A stretch of DNA of 64,000 nt. Origin: Chitinophaga hostae. Lineage in GTDB: Bacteria; Bacteroidota; Bacteroidia; Chitinophagales; Chitinophagaceae. Positions 25,463 through 34,748 of this stretch are shown in pieces. Every line of letters begins with the position of its first letter. The stretch's first letter is position 1. The stretch lies in contig NZ_JAGTXB010000024.1 in NCBI RefSeq assembly GCF_018224885.1, positions 62,001 to 126,000 of the forward strand. Direction: 5' to 3'. A model generated the notes under the pieces. The model was not told the DNA's origin. It did no database searches and saw only the letters and a program-made list of their open reading frames with translations. A program made the position numbers and the translations under genes.

Positions 25463-28400
25463 ATGAAAAGAGCTTTTGAGAAACCCGCGATGGCCCTGCT
25501 GTCACGGTGTGTATCCTATGCCCTGCTCCGGTATCGCAGCCCGCTGATGCTGGCGGCATTACTGGCAACCGGCTCCTTCGCCCGGGCCCAGGAAACTTTC
25601 CCGGTAAACGGCATCGCCGATCCCCGGGAAGGATGTTTTGCCTTCACACATGCCACCATTGTAAAAGATGCGCAAACCACCGTGCAAAATGCAACCCTCG
25701 TTATCCGCGATGGAAAAATAGTGGATGCAGGGACGGGTGTAGTAGTTCCTAAAGACGCCGTGGTATTGGATTGTAAAGGGAAATACATTTACCCGTCTTT
25801 GGTGGATATCTACAGCAGCTATGGTTTGTCCGACGCTAAACGCAGTGGTTCCGCCTGGAACGCAGCCCCGCAATTTCTCTCTAACACCAAAGGGGCATAC
25901 GGCTGGAATCAGGCCATCCGAAGTGAAGTAAATGCTGTGGATTTGTTTGCGGCAGATGACGGGAAGGCCCGCCCGCTGCGGGAGGCCGGTTTTGGTACTG
26001 TACTTTCCCAGCAACCCGATGGCATCGCCCGCGGTACGGCCACCCTGGTTACCCTCGCCAACTCAAAAGAGAATAAAGTGATCCTCCGTGAAAGGGCCGC
26101 TGCGGTCTATTCTTTTGACAAAGGTACTTCCACCCAAAATTATCCCAGTTCACTCATGGGCAGCATCGCCTTGCTGCGGCAAACATATCTCGACGCACAA
26201 TGGTATAAATCCCAGCCCGCCAAAGAAGGGGTAAACCTCAGTCTGCAGGCCTGGAACGCTAATCAGCAGCTGCCGCAGGTATTTGAAGCCGCCGATAAAT
26301 GGGATGTGCTCCGGGCAGATAAAATAGGCGATGAGTTTGGCGTACAATATATTATCAAAGCCAGCGGAAATGAATACCAGCGCATCGCCGAAATGGCCGC
26401 CACCAAAGCCGCTTTTATTTTACCGCTTAACTTCCCCGGCGCCATCGATATGGAAGATCCCGGCGACGCACGTTTTGTATCGCTTGCAGAAATGAAGCAC
26501 TGGGAAATGGCGCCCGCTGAACCGGCCGCTTTTGAAAAAGCCAATATTCCTTTTTGTTTAACCGCTGTTGATCTGAAAGACGTAAAACAATTTATGGCTA
26601 ACGTGCGCAAAGCGATCACCTATGGCCTCAGCGAACAAAAAGCACTGGAAGCGCTCACAAAAACACCCGCCACACTCCTGAAGGCATATGATAAAGTAGG
26701 AAGCCTGGAAGCTGGTAAACTGGCCAATTTCCTCATTACCTCCGGACCACTGTTTAGCGAAAAAACGATCCTGTACCAGAACTGGGTACAAGGCAACCGC
26801 TATGTGATAAAAGCAGATGGCTGGAATGACATCAGGGGGATCTACACCGTTACCCTCACTCCGGGCAACAGCTACAGCGTAGAAGTAAGAGGTACGCCCA
26901 GCGCACCATTGCTGTCGGTATTACAAAAAGATACCTTGCCTGGCCGTATCGATGTAAACGATAAATTGGTGTCCATGTCTTTACCCTTAGCAAAGAACAG
27001 CAAAAACAGCATACGCCTCAGTGGTATCATCGGTGATAACGGTTGGACCGGCACCGGCGCCGATACCAGCGGTAACCTTATCAGGTGGAATGCAGTATTT
27101 GTAAAAACGGCACCCGAAAAAGCAGATTCCGTAAAACCAACAGAAGTAGCCGCCCTTGGTCCGTTGCTGTATCCGTTTAACGGCTACGGTTGGGAAAAAT
27201 TACCCAAACAGGAAGACCTGCTCATCAAAAATGCAACAGTTTGGACCAGCGAAAAAGACGGTAAGCTGGAAAATACCGACGTTTTAATACGCAATGGAAA
27301 AATTGCACAGATAGGTAAAAGCCTGTCTGCCGGCAATGCCCGCGTGATCGACGGTACCGGCAAACACCTGTCTGCCGGCATTATCGACGAACATTCACAT
27401 ATCGCCATCAGCCGTGGTGTAAACGAATCTTCCCAGTCGGTGACGTCGGAAGTACGAATTGCAGATGTATTAAATCCGGACGACGTAAATATTTACCGGC
27501 AGCTGAGCGGTGGCGTTACCGCTTCCCACCTGTTGCACGGCAGCGCTAATGCTATCGGCGGACAGTCGCAGTTGATCAAACTGCGCTGGGGGCAAAATGC
27601 GGAAGACCTGAAAGTCGCTAACTGGGATCCTTTCATCAAATTTGCGCTGGGAGAAAATGTGAAACAATCCAACTGGGGCGAACGTAATACCGTACGTTTC
27701 CCGCAAACCAGGATGGGAGTGGAACAGATATATACAGATGCGTTTACCCGTGCCCGTGACTATGAAAGGCAAGGCGCCGGCAAACGCCGCGACCTGGAAC
27801 TGGATGCGCTGGTAGAGATCCTGCATCAGAAACGTTTTATTACCTGCCACTCCTATGTGCAAAGTGAAATAAACATGCTGATGCATGTAGCCGATAGTTT
27901 TCACTTCCGGGTAAATACATTCACACATATTCTCGAAGGATATAAGGTAGCCGATAAAATGAAAGCACATGGCGCCGGCGCAGGCACCTTCGCCGACTGG
28001 TGGGCTTATAAAATGGAAGTGCAGGATGCGATTCCCTATAACGCCGCTATTATGAACGGTGTTGGCGTGGTGACCGCCATAAACTCCGATGATGCGGAAA
28101 TGGCCCGTCGCCTTAACCAGGAAGCCGCGAAAACTATTAAGTATGGCGGGTTGAGCGAGGAAGAAGCACTGAAGCTGGTAACGATCAATCCTGCCAGGTT
28201 ATTGCACGTAGACAACCGTATGGGCAGCATCAAAGTAGGAAAAGATGCCGATGTGGTATTATGGAGCGATAACCCGCTGAGTATATACGCCAAAGCGGAA
28301 AAAACTATTGTAGACGGCATCGTGGAGTTTGACCGCGATAACGATCTGCAACTGCGCAAACGTATTGCCACAGAGCGCAACCGCCTCACACAACAGTTAC

Positions 28401-28510
28401 TGGCGGAAAAGAAAAAAGGTACTCCTACGCAGAAAGCAGGTTTTGTAGCAGATGAAATGTATCACTGTGAAGATTTGCAGGGAGGACACCAAACGGCGAT
28501 CGGGGATTAA
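25463..28510 (+). CDS. Exported tandem amidohydrolase-family protein (imidazolonepropionase-like)
   Basis: 1015 residues with a signal peptide ending near GSFARAQ. It contains two amidohydrolase-like halves. The first (about 55-450) has the strand pattern (ATLVIRDGKIVDAG, GKYIYPSLVDIYSSYG) but no HxH metal motif after PSLVD. The second (about 580-960) has DVLIRNGKIAQIG followed by AGIIDEHSHIAI, with an intact HSH, and later TCHSYVQSE, THILEG and INSDDAEM, consistent with a metal-dependent hydrolase. The substrate is unknown; peptides or cyclic amides are typical. The next gene, 58 bp downstream, is a shorter relative, so the two are probably co-transcribed. Confidence 0.85.
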   Translation: MKRAFEKPAMALLSRCVSYALLRYRSPLMLAALLATGSFARAQETFPVNGIADPREGCFAFTHATIVKDAQTTVQNATLVIRDGKIVDAGTGVVVPKDAVVLDCKGKYIYPSLVDIYSSYGLSDAKRSGSAWNAAPQFLSNTKGAYGWNQAIRSEVNAVDLFAADDGKARPLREAGFGTVLSQQPDGIARGTATLVTLANSKENKVILRERAAAVYSFDKGTSTQNYPSSLMGSIALLRQTYLDAQWYKSQPAKEGVNLSLQAWNANQQLPQVFEAADKWDVLRADKIGDEFGVQYIIKASGNEYQRIAEMAATKAAFILPLNFPGAIDMEDPGDARFVSLAEMKHWEMAPAEPAAFEKANIPFCLTAVDLKDVKQFMANVRKAITYGLSEQKALEALTKTPATLLKAYDKVGSLEAGKLANFLITSGPLFSEKTILYQNWVQGNRYVIKADGWNDIRGIYTVTLTPGNSYSVEVRGTPSAPLLSVLQKDTLPGRIDVNDKLVSMSLPLAKNSKNSIRLSGIIGDNGWTGTGADTSGNLIRWNAVFVKTAPEKADSVKPTEVAALGPLLYPFNGYGWEKLPKQEDLLIKNATVWTSEKDGKLENTDVLIRNGKIAQIGKSLSAGNARVIDGTGKHLSAGIIDEHSHIAISRGVNESSQSVTSEVRIADVLNPDDVNIYRQLSGGVTASHLLHGSANAIGGQSQLIKLRWGQNAEDLKVANWDPFIKFALGENVKQSNWGERNTVRFPQTRMGVEQIYTDAFTRARDYERQGAGKRRDLELDALVEILHQKRFITCHSYVQSEINMLMHVADSFHFRVNTFTHILEGYKVADKMKAHGAGAGTFADWWAYKMEVQDAIPYNAAIMNGVGVVTAINSDDAEMARRLNQEAAKTIKYGGLSEEEALKLVTINPARLLHVDNRMGSIKVGKDADVVLWSDNPLSIYAKAEKTIVDGIVEFDRDNDLQLRKRIATERNRLTQQLLAEKKKGTPTQKAGFVADEMYHCEDLQGGHQTAIGD

Positions 28511-28568
28511 TGGTGCGCTGTTAGCAATAATAAGCCACTTATTTCAAACATTTTAAGCTCACCGCAAA

Positions 28569-29879
28569 ATGCTAAAAGCGATGAAGAAAAATATCATTTT
28601 ACTGGGCCTGGCGATGGGATGTCATATGGCGTACGCCCAGGAAACCATATCCCCGGCGGGTCCACAGGATAAGCCGGTATATCTTACCAATGCTACCATT
28701 CATGTAGGCAACGGAGCCGTGATCAATAACGGTACCATTGCCTTTGCAAAAGGGAAAATTACTGCCGTAGGCGCGAACGTGCCTGCTGCAGGCAGCGATG
28801 CTACCGTGATGGATATGAAAGGGCAGCATGTATACCCGGGTATTATTGCGCCGGAATCCAAACTTGGCCTGGTGGAATTTGAGAGTGTTCGCGCTACAAT
28901 TGACGCGAGGGAGGTAGGCGAAATAAATCCATCTGTGCGTTCAATCATTGCTTACAATGCCGATTCAAAAGTGATCAATACCCTGCGTTCCAATGGTATT
29001 TTGCTGGCCCAGGTAACACCGGAGGGTGGTATTGTGAGCGGCGTTTCCTCTGTAGTGCAGCTGGATGCCTGGAACTGGGAAGATGCGGCTTATAAAACGG
29101 ATAATGCGCTGCATTTCTTTATGCCCGGCCTGTTGCCGCAGGGCGGAGGCCGTGGCGCAGGAGCAGCCGGTGCTGCCGGCGATCGTCTGAAAGCCGCCAT
29201 GGATCAGATTGAAACGGTGAGAACTTTTTTCCGGGAAGCAAAGGCATATCAGCAGGAAGCGAAACATAGCGCCACCAATCTGAAGTTTGAATCCATGCGT
29301 GCATTGTTCAACAAAGAACAAAAGCTGTTTATCCACTGCAACCTGGTAAAGGAAATGCTGATAGCGATCGATTTTGCAAAGGAATTTAAGGCAGATGTAA
29401 CCATTGTAGGCGGTGCAGATGCCTGGCTCATTGCTGATATCCTGAAACAAAATAATGTGCCGGTGGTGCTGACCCAACCCCATAGCCTGCCTGTGATGCA
29501 GGACGATGACGTAGACCAGCCCTACAAAACAGCCGCCTTGTTACAAAAAGCCGGCGTATTGTTTTGCCTCAGCAACGAAGGATTCTGGCAGCAACGTAAC
29601 CTGGGTTTTGAAGCCGGAACTGCCAGTGCTTACGGGTTAAGCAGAGAAGAAGCATTAACTGCGGTGACGCTGAATGCAGCGAAAATACTTGGAATAGACA
29701 AAACCACCGGTTCATTGGAAATGGGCAAGGATGCGAATATAGCCGTGAGTACGGGCGACATGCTGGATATGAAATCCAGCGTGATCACAAAAGCATTTAT
29801 CCAGGGACGGGAAATTAACCTGGATAATAAGCAGAAGCAGCTGTATGAGAAATATGAGAAGAAGTATGGATTGAAATAA
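28569..29879 (+). CDS. Exported amidohydrolase-like protein lacking the HxH motif
   Basis: 436 residues; a second ATG at 28581 also suits the signal peptide (MKKNIILLGLAMGCHMAYAQ). The amidohydrolase strand pattern is present: YLTNATIHVGNGAVINNGTI, KGQHVYPGIIAPESKLGLVE and DKTTGSLEMGKDANIAVSTG. At the position of the metal-binding HxH the sequence reads APESKLG, and no obvious replacement is visible. It may therefore be a non-catalytic partner of the upstream tandem protein, or use a different site. A glycine/alanine-rich loop (GGGRGAGAAGAAGD) lies mid-protein. A bidirectional terminator follows. Confidence 0.82.
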   Translation: MLKAMKKNIILLGLAMGCHMAYAQETISPAGPQDKPVYLTNATIHVGNGAVINNGTIAFAKGKITAVGANVPAAGSDATVMDMKGQHVYPGIIAPESKLGLVEFESVRATIDAREVGEINPSVRSIIAYNADSKVINTLRSNGILLAQVTPEGGIVSGVSSVVQLDAWNWEDAAYKTDNALHFFMPGLLPQGGGRGAGAAGAAGDRLKAAMDQIETVRTFFREAKAYQQEAKHSATNLKFESMRALFNKEQKLFIHCNLVKEMLIAIDFAKEFKADVTIVGGADAWLIADILKQNNVPVVLTQPHSLPVMQDDDVDQPYKTAALLQKAGVLFCLSNEGFWQQRNLGFEAGTASAYGLSREEALTAVTLNAAKILGIDKTTGSLEMGKDANIAVSTGDMLDMKSSVITKAFIQGREINLDNKQKQLYEKYEKKYGLK

Positions 29880-29902
29880 TATGGGGTATAAGTATAAAAA
29901 GA

Positions 29903-29926
29903 AAGGCTGGTAGTGATACCAGCCTT
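29903..29926. terminator. Bidirectional intrinsic terminator
   Basis: Perfect 10-bp stem AAGGCTGGTA/TACCAGCCTT with a GTGA loop and T-runs on both sides (TCTCTTTTTT rightward, TCTTTTTATA leftward). It separates the converging amidohydrolase and tyrS genes. Confidence 0.9.
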
Positions 29927-29933
29927 CTCTTTT

Positions 29934-31217
29934 TTATATTGCCTTTACAAGATAATAATTTGTTTTTCCTTTTTGAAGAAGGATATATTTATCTCTTAGC
30001 AGCGCTGAAGTATTGATGACCATGTCGATACCTTGCACTTTGTTTTTATTAACGCTTACGCCGCCGCCCTGCACTGTTTTGCGGGCTTCTCCCTTGCTGG
30101 GGAAAATGCCGGTTTCTGCCAGCAGGCTTACTATATCCTTACCTGTTTCGAGGTCGGCTTTGGCTATTTCGTACTGAGGCACACCATCCAGCACATCTAA
30201 TAATTGCTCTTCGGTGAGGGAAACCAGCAGTTCTGCTGTGTTATTGCTAAACAGCAGCGAAGATGCTTTTACGGCAAATTCATAGCTTTCTTCTCCATGA
30301 ATGAAGGTAGTAACTTCTTTGGCCAGCCGCTGTTGTAATACACGTAAATGAGGGGCTTCCCGGTGTTTGGCAATCAATTCATCCACTTCCTGTTGTTCCA
30401 TGAAAGTGAAGATCCTGATATAGCTTTCGGCATCTACATCGGTGGTATTGAGCCAGAACTGGTAGAACATGTATGGAGAGGTACGTCTGGAGTCCAGCCA
30501 TACAGTGCCTTGTTCGGTTTTGCCAAACTTGGTGCCATCAGCTTTCTTGATAAGCGGGCAGGTAAAGGCAAAGGCTTCGCCAGCCGCCTTCCGGCGTACC
30601 AGCTCTGTACCGGTAACAATGTTACCCCACTGGTCAGAGCCGCCCATCTGCAGTTTACAGTTTTTGGCGGTATACAAATGATAAAAATCGTAACCCTGTA
30701 TCAGCTGGTAGGTAAATTCTGTGAATGACATCCCGTTATCGCCTTCGATCCGTTTTTTTACGGAATCTTTTGCCATCATATAATTAACGGTAATGTGTTT
30801 GCCGGTATCGCGGATAAAATCGAGGAAGGAAATGTGTTGGAACCAGTCGAAGTTATTCACCATTTCTGCCGCATTGGGCTTGGCAGGATCAAAGTCGAGG
30901 AAGCGTTCCAGCTGGGCTTTGATACCGGCCACATTTTTTTGCAGGGTATCCAGGTCCAGCATTTTTCTTTCTTCCGCCTTAAAGGAGGGGTCGCCTACCA
31001 TTCCGGTAGCGCCGCCCACCAGCGCCAGGGGCTTATGTCCCGCCTTTTGCAGGTGCACCAGCAGCAGGATCGGTACCAGGCTACCAATGTGCAATGATTC
31101 TGCGGTGGGGTCAAAACCAATATAAGCAGTGGTCATTTCCTTTTGCAGTTGCTCTTCCGTACCAGGCATCATATCCTGTAGCATACCCCGCCAGCGCAGT
31201 TCTTCTATCAGATTCAT
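29934..31217 (-). CDS. tyrS: Tyrosyl-tRNA synthetase
   Basis: 427 residues, normal for bacterial TyrRS. Class I signatures are present: HIGS in AESLHIGSLVPI (the HIGH motif) and KFGKT (the KMSKS motif) in ADGTKFGKTEQGT. The tyrosine pocket includes GGATGMVGDPS and QMGGSDQWGNI. The C-terminal S4-like RNA-binding domain (SKGEARKTVQGGGVSVNKNK) is intact. It charges tRNA-Tyr in the cytoplasm. A TAGGTTTG promoter element lies 19 bp upstream, and the gene converges on a shared terminator. Confidence 0.98.
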   Translation of the reverse strand: MNLIEELRWRGMLQDMMPGTEEQLQKEMTTAYIGFDPTAESLHIGSLVPILLLVHLQKAGHKPLALVGGATGMVGDPSFKAEERKMLDLDTLQKNVAGIKAQLERFLDFDPAKPNAAEMVNNFDWFQHISFLDFIRDTGKHITVNYMMAKDSVKKRIEGDNGMSFTEFTYQLIQGYDFYHLYTAKNCKLQMGGSDQWGNIVTGTELVRRKAAGEAFAFTCPLIKKADGTKFGKTEQGTVWLDSRRTSPYMFYQFWLNTTDVDAESYIRIFTFMEQQEVDELIAKHREAPHLRVLQQRLAKEVTTFIHGEESYEFAVKASSLLFSNNTAELLVSLTEEQLLDVLDGVPQYEIAKADLETGKDIVSLLAETGIFPSKGEARKTVQGGGVSVNKNKVQGIDMVINTSALLRDKYILLQKGKTNYYLVKAI

Positions 31218-31235
31218 GATTTTAATAACAATTTT

Positions 31236-31243
31236 TGCAAACC
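31236..31243 (-). promoter_or_regulatory. -7 promoter element of tyrS
   Basis: TAGGTTTG on the minus strand, an exact consensus match 19 bp before the start codon, implying a very short leader. No clear TTTG lies 19-20 nt upstream. Confidence 0.5.
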
Positions 31244-31402
31244 TACATAAAATTCACAGGATTCGCCCATTTTAAGGCTCCCTGATCAGATGTAACAAAT
31301 ATCTATGTAATTTTATGCCAGGCCGCGCAAATGGCCGGTTCATCCATCATCGCGTTAATTCATAAGATATCAATTCCTCATATTCCCCAAAACTCCGGTT
31401 TT

Positions 31403-32098
31403 ATGAAAAGCTCACTCATTTTTTTATTTACTTTATGTTGTACCTGTGCAGCCATGGCGCAGGATTGCAAAAGCTATTATTACCTGCTGAATAATGCAGA
31501 AATTGAAATGACGGTTTACAATGCCAGCAACGCAGCTACCGGTAAAACCGTTTATAAGGTGCTAAATGTGCATAAAGATGGCGATGGCCTTACTTCTGAT
31601 TTCTCCAATATCTTTTATGATAAAAATAATAAGCCGGTCACCACCGGCTCAGGTCATTTTAAATGTAGTGGTAATGGCGTGGCAGTAGATATGAAAATGA
31701 GTATTCCTTCCATGCCGCAGGCCGCTGATACAAAAGTAGAAGGCAAAACCAACGCGGCATTTCTTGATTATCCGGCTAATATGCATGTAGGACAGGAGTT
31801 GCAGGGGGGAAGTTTTGAGATGAAGAGCGCGGTAAAAGGGATGGAAATGGTGCTTAGGTACGTGATCAGTAACCGGAAAGTAGTTGGCAATGAAAAAATA
31901 ACCAGTCCTGCCGGCAGTTGGAATTGTTTTAAAATTGCTTACGATATCAACTTCGAGATGACTATGATGGGAAAAGCAGTGCCAATGAAACTCAATGCGG
32001 TAGAATGGTTTGCACCAGGCTTTGGTCCGGTAAAGACGGCTTCCAGTAAGGAAGGAAAACCCATGGGTGGAACGTTAATAACGGGTTTGAAGAAATAG
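31403..32098 (+). CDS. Exported DUF3108/TapB-like protein
   Basis: 231 residues from ATG 31403, which begins a proper signal peptide (MKSSLIFLFTLCCTCAAMAQ); the longer frame from 31331 lacks one. The mature protein is beta-rich (CKSYYYLLNNAEIEMTVYNA, NVHKDGDGLTSDFSNIFYDK, WNCFKIAYDINFEM, VEWFAPGFGPVKT). The WFAPGFGPVK segment resembles the end of DUF3108-type envelope proteins found widely in Bacteroidota. No enzymatic motif is visible. It is a monocistronic unit ending in a shared terminator with the sugar cluster. Confidence 0.75.
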   Translation: MKSSLIFLFTLCCTCAAMAQDCKSYYYLLNNAEIEMTVYNASNAATGKTVYKVLNVHKDGDGLTSDFSNIFYDKNNKPVTTGSGHFKCSGNGVAVDMKMSIPSMPQAADTKVEGKTNAAFLDYPANMHVGQELQGGSFEMKSAVKGMEMVLRYVISNRKVVGNEKITSPAGSWNCFKIAYDINFEMTMMGKAVPMKLNAVEWFAPGFGPVKTASSKEGKPMGGTLITGLKK

Positions 32099-32116
32099 AC
32101 GCCGTGGCGGAACAAG

Positions 32117-32145
32117 CAGGGCTGACTCAGAAAAAGTCAGCCCTG
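32117..32145. terminator. Bidirectional intrinsic terminator
   Basis: Perfect 11-bp stem CAGGGCTGACT/AGTCAGCCCTG between the converging TapB-like gene and rfbD. T-rich on the right and moderately so on the left. Confidence 0.85.
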
Positions 32146-32151
32146 TTATAT

Positions 32152-33018
32152 TTATTTATTTTTCAGGCATTTTGCCAGGCTATCTCTCCAGTAGGGAATA
32201 GTAATACCAAAAGTGCTTTTAATTTTTTCCTTATTCAGGACGCTATATGCCGGACGTTTGGCCAGTGTTTTATATTTGTCTGACGTAACCGGGTAAACAG
32301 CTGTAGTGGCGCCGGTCATCTCTTTAATAGCCACTGCAAAGTCAAACCAGCTGGTAACGCCTTCATTGCTATAGTGATATATGCCGCCAAGCGCCGCATC
32401 AGGATTGACCGCTTTATACTGCAGTATGTCCAGGATTACCTTCGCCAGGTCGCCGGCGTAAGTAGGGGTACCCGCCTGATCAAATACAACGTTCAATTCC
32501 TGTTTTTCCCGCATCAGTTCCTGCATGCGTTTAGCAAAGTTAACAGCATATTCGGAATAGAGCCAGGAGGTACGGATCACGATAGTATCGGGATTGTAGC
32601 CTATAGCAGCCGCTTCACCACGTACTTTCGAAGCGCCATAAATGCTGTCCGGATCTGTATCGTCTTTTTCTGTATAAGGAACATTTTGCTTACCGCTGAA
32701 TACATAATCAGTGGAAACATGCAGCAACTGGGCATTGTGTTGTGCGCAAATTTCTGCCAGGCTGAGTACTGCCTGGAAGTTTAATAGAAAGGCGTTGTCT
32801 TCATCCCCTTCTGCTTTATCTACCGCCGTATAAGCCGCACAGTTGATACATGCATCAATTTGCCGGGCGGAGAAATAGGCTGCCAGCGCTTCTGCGTCTG
32901 TAATGTCCAGGTCTTGGTAATCAGTGAATAGCAGGTTGAATTGTGGATAGGCGTTGGCCAGGTTTTGCAAAGACTGCCCCAGTTGACCGTTTCCGCCGGT
33001 AACAAGAATATTTTTCAT
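32152..33018 (-). CDS. rfbD: dTDP-4-dehydrorhamnose reductase
   Basis: 288 residues. NAD(P)-binding GGNGQLGQ at the N-terminus, CINCAAYTAVDKAE, HVSTDYVFSG and the catalytic Y-x3-K within YGASKVRGE identify RmlD/RfbD. It reduces dTDP-4-dehydro-L-rhamnose to dTDP-L-rhamnose, the last step of the pathway. It is the last gene of a six-gene minus-strand cluster, 9 bp after rfbC. No rfbA (glucose-1-phosphate thymidylyltransferase) is in the window. Confidence 0.97.
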   Translation of the reverse strand: MKNILVTGGNGQLGQSLQNLANAYPQFNLLFTDYQDLDITDAEALAAYFSARQIDACINCAAYTAVDKAEGDEDNAFLLNFQAVLSLAEICAQHNAQLLHVSTDYVFSGKQNVPYTEKDDTDPDSIYGASKVRGEAAAIGYNPDTIVIRTSWLYSEYAVNFAKRMQELMREKQELNVVFDQAGTPTYAGDLAKVILDILQYKAVNPDAALGGIYHYSNEGVTSWFDFAVAIKEMTGATTAVYPVTSDKYKTLAKRPAYSVLNKEKIKSTFGITIPYWRDSLAKCLKNK

Positions 33019-33027
33019 AGCAAATGA

Positions 33028-33588
33028 TCAGCTGTTAAAAATAAAATTATGTTGTATGTCTGCCAATACGGGTAGTACAAGATCTTTTTCAGAAACAATG
33101 GCATCTTTCAGGTCAATTCCCCAGTTAATGTTCAGTGCAGGATCGTTATAGATAATGCCTCCTTCGCTGCCTTTCTGGTAGAAATTATCGCACTTATACA
33201 TTACTTCTGCTGTTTCGCTGATCACGGCATAGCCATGTGCGAAGCCTTTAGGTACCAGTAACTGTAATTTGTTGGCGGCACTCAGTTCAATGGCAAATGA
33301 CTTGCCATAGGTAGGGGATCCTTTACGGATATCAACCACCACATCAATAATGCTGCCTTCCAGTGTTCTTATCAGCTTGGTTTGCGCATATGGTTCCAGC
33401 TGGTAATGAAGCCCCCGTAGTACGCCGTAGGTAGAGCGGGCCTGGTTGTCCTGGACAAATTTATAGGTAATGCCTTCTGCGCTGAAAGTGTTAGCATTGT
33501 AGCTTTCAAAAAAATAGCCACGATGATCGCCATGCACTTTTGGCTCATAAATTAAAAGATCCGGTATCCCGGTTTGTTGAAAGCCCAT
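33028..33588 (-). CDS. rfbC: dTDP-4-dehydrorhamnose 3,5-epimerase
   Basis: 186 residues, the usual size of RmlC cupins. YEPKVHGDHRGYFFESYN, QDNQARSTYGVLRGLHYQ with its catalytic His, VVDIRKGSPTYG and VPKGFAHGYAVIS are all characteristic. It epimerises C3 and C5 of dTDP-4-dehydro-6-deoxyglucose. It lies between rfbB (85 bp upstream, with a hairpin in the gap) and rfbD (9 bp downstream). Confidence 0.97.
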   Translation of the reverse strand: MGFQQTGIPDLLIYEPKVHGDHRGYFFESYNANTFSAEGITYKFVQDNQARSTYGVLRGLHYQLEPYAQTKLIRTLEGSIIDVVVDIRKGSPTYGKSFAIELSAANKLQLLVPKGFAHGYAVISETAEVMYKCDNFYQKGSEGGIIYNDPALNINWGIDLKDAIVSEKDLVLPVLADIQHNFIFNS

Positions 33589-33621
33589 GAGAAATATTAA
33601 TAATAGCTGTTAGCTAGTAGC

Positions 33622-33678
33622 TTTTAGTAGGTTGTTCATCAATTATTTATTATTGACGAACAACCACTAATTGCTATC
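33622..33678. repeat. Imperfect hairpin in the rfbB-rfbC gap
   Basis: GGTTGTTC pairs with GAACAACC, flanked by TAGT/ACTA and TCAAT/ATTGA around an AT-rich loop. With no terminator T-run on the minus strand it may adjust mRNA stability between rfbB and rfbC. Confidence 0.45.
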
Positions 33679-34729
33679 TTTTCTGATATTGTTCGTTATA
33701 ATAATTTTGATAGTCCCCGCTGGTAACATGGTTCAACCATGTTTCATTTTCGAGGTACCAGTCCACTGTTTTTTCCAGACCTTCTTCAAACTGAAGCGAT
33801 GGCTCCCAGCCCAGCTCTTTATTGAGTTTGGTGGCGTCTATGGCGTAACGGAGATCATGCCCCGCACGATCCTTTACATAGGTGATCAGTTGGGCTGAAG
33901 TCCCCTCCGGCCGTCCCAGTTTCTGATCCATGATCTTACACAGGAGGTGGATGAGATCAATGTTTTTCCACTCATTAAATCCACCTACGTTATAGGTTTC
34001 GCCAATTTTTCCATGATGAAAAATAGTATCAATTGCCCTCGCATGATCATTTACAAATAACCAGTCGCGGATGTTCTCCCCTTTACCGTATACAGGTACC
34101 GGCTTATTGTTTTTGATATTATGGATAGCCAGTGGTATCAGCTTTTCCGGAAAATGATGAGAGCCATAGTTATTGGAACAGTTTGAAATAACGGCTGGCA
34201 AATGGTAGGTGTGGTAATAGGCCATTACAAAATGATCCGAACTGGCTTTTGAAGCGGAGTATGGTGACCGGGGATCATATGGGGTTGTTTCCAAAAAAAA
34301 ACCTTCTTCACCCAATGAACCGTATACTTCATCGGTGGATACATGGTAGAACAGTTTTCCATCCATCTTATCTTTCCAGTGTTTCCGGGCATTATTCAGC
34401 AACACGGCTGTTCCCAGTACATTTGTTTTGATAAATGCAAGCGGATCCATAATGGAACGGTCTACATGACTTTCTGCTGCCAGATGAATAACGCCATCAA
34501 ACTGATACTTTTCAAAGAGATCATCAATGAAAGACTCATCAGTGATATCTCCCTTCTCAAAAATGTAATTTGGTTGGTCTTTTACATCTGTCAGATTTTC
34601 CAGGTTACCGGCATAGGTGAGTGCATCCAGGTTTACAATCTGGTAATCAGGGTATTTATTTACAAATAACCTTACTACATGCGAACCAATAAATCCGGCA
34701 CCACCGGTAATCAATAATTTCCGCTTCAT
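33674..34729 (-). CDS. rfbB: dTDP-glucose 4,6-dehydratase
   Basis: 351 residues. GGAGFIGSH for NAD, HLAAESHVDRSI, STDEVYGSLGEEG and the catalytic Y-x3-K in YSASKASSDH are RmlB hallmarks, as is NNYGSHHFPEKLIP. It converts dTDP-glucose to dTDP-4-dehydro-6-deoxyglucose, which feeds rhamnose and other deoxysugars. It sits 19 bp downstream of the UDP-glucuronate decarboxylase-like gene in one cluster. Confidence 0.97.
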   Translation of the reverse strand: MKRKLLITGGAGFIGSHVVRLFVNKYPDYQIVNLDALTYAGNLENLTDVKDQPNYIFEKGDITDESFIDDLFEKYQFDGVIHLAAESHVDRSIMDPLAFIKTNVLGTAVLLNNARKHWKDKMDGKLFYHVSTDEVYGSLGEEGFFLETTPYDPRSPYSASKASSDHFVMAYYHTYHLPAVISNCSNNYGSHHFPEKLIPLAIHNIKNNKPVPVYGKGENIRDWLFVNDHARAIDTIFHHGKIGETYNVGGFNEWKNIDLIHLLCKIMDQKLGRPEGTSAQLITYVKDRAGHDLRYAIDATKLNKELGWEPSLQFEEGLEKTVDWYLENETWLNHVTSGDYQNYYNEQYQKR

Positions 34730-34748
34730 TCCAGAATATAATTTAGTT

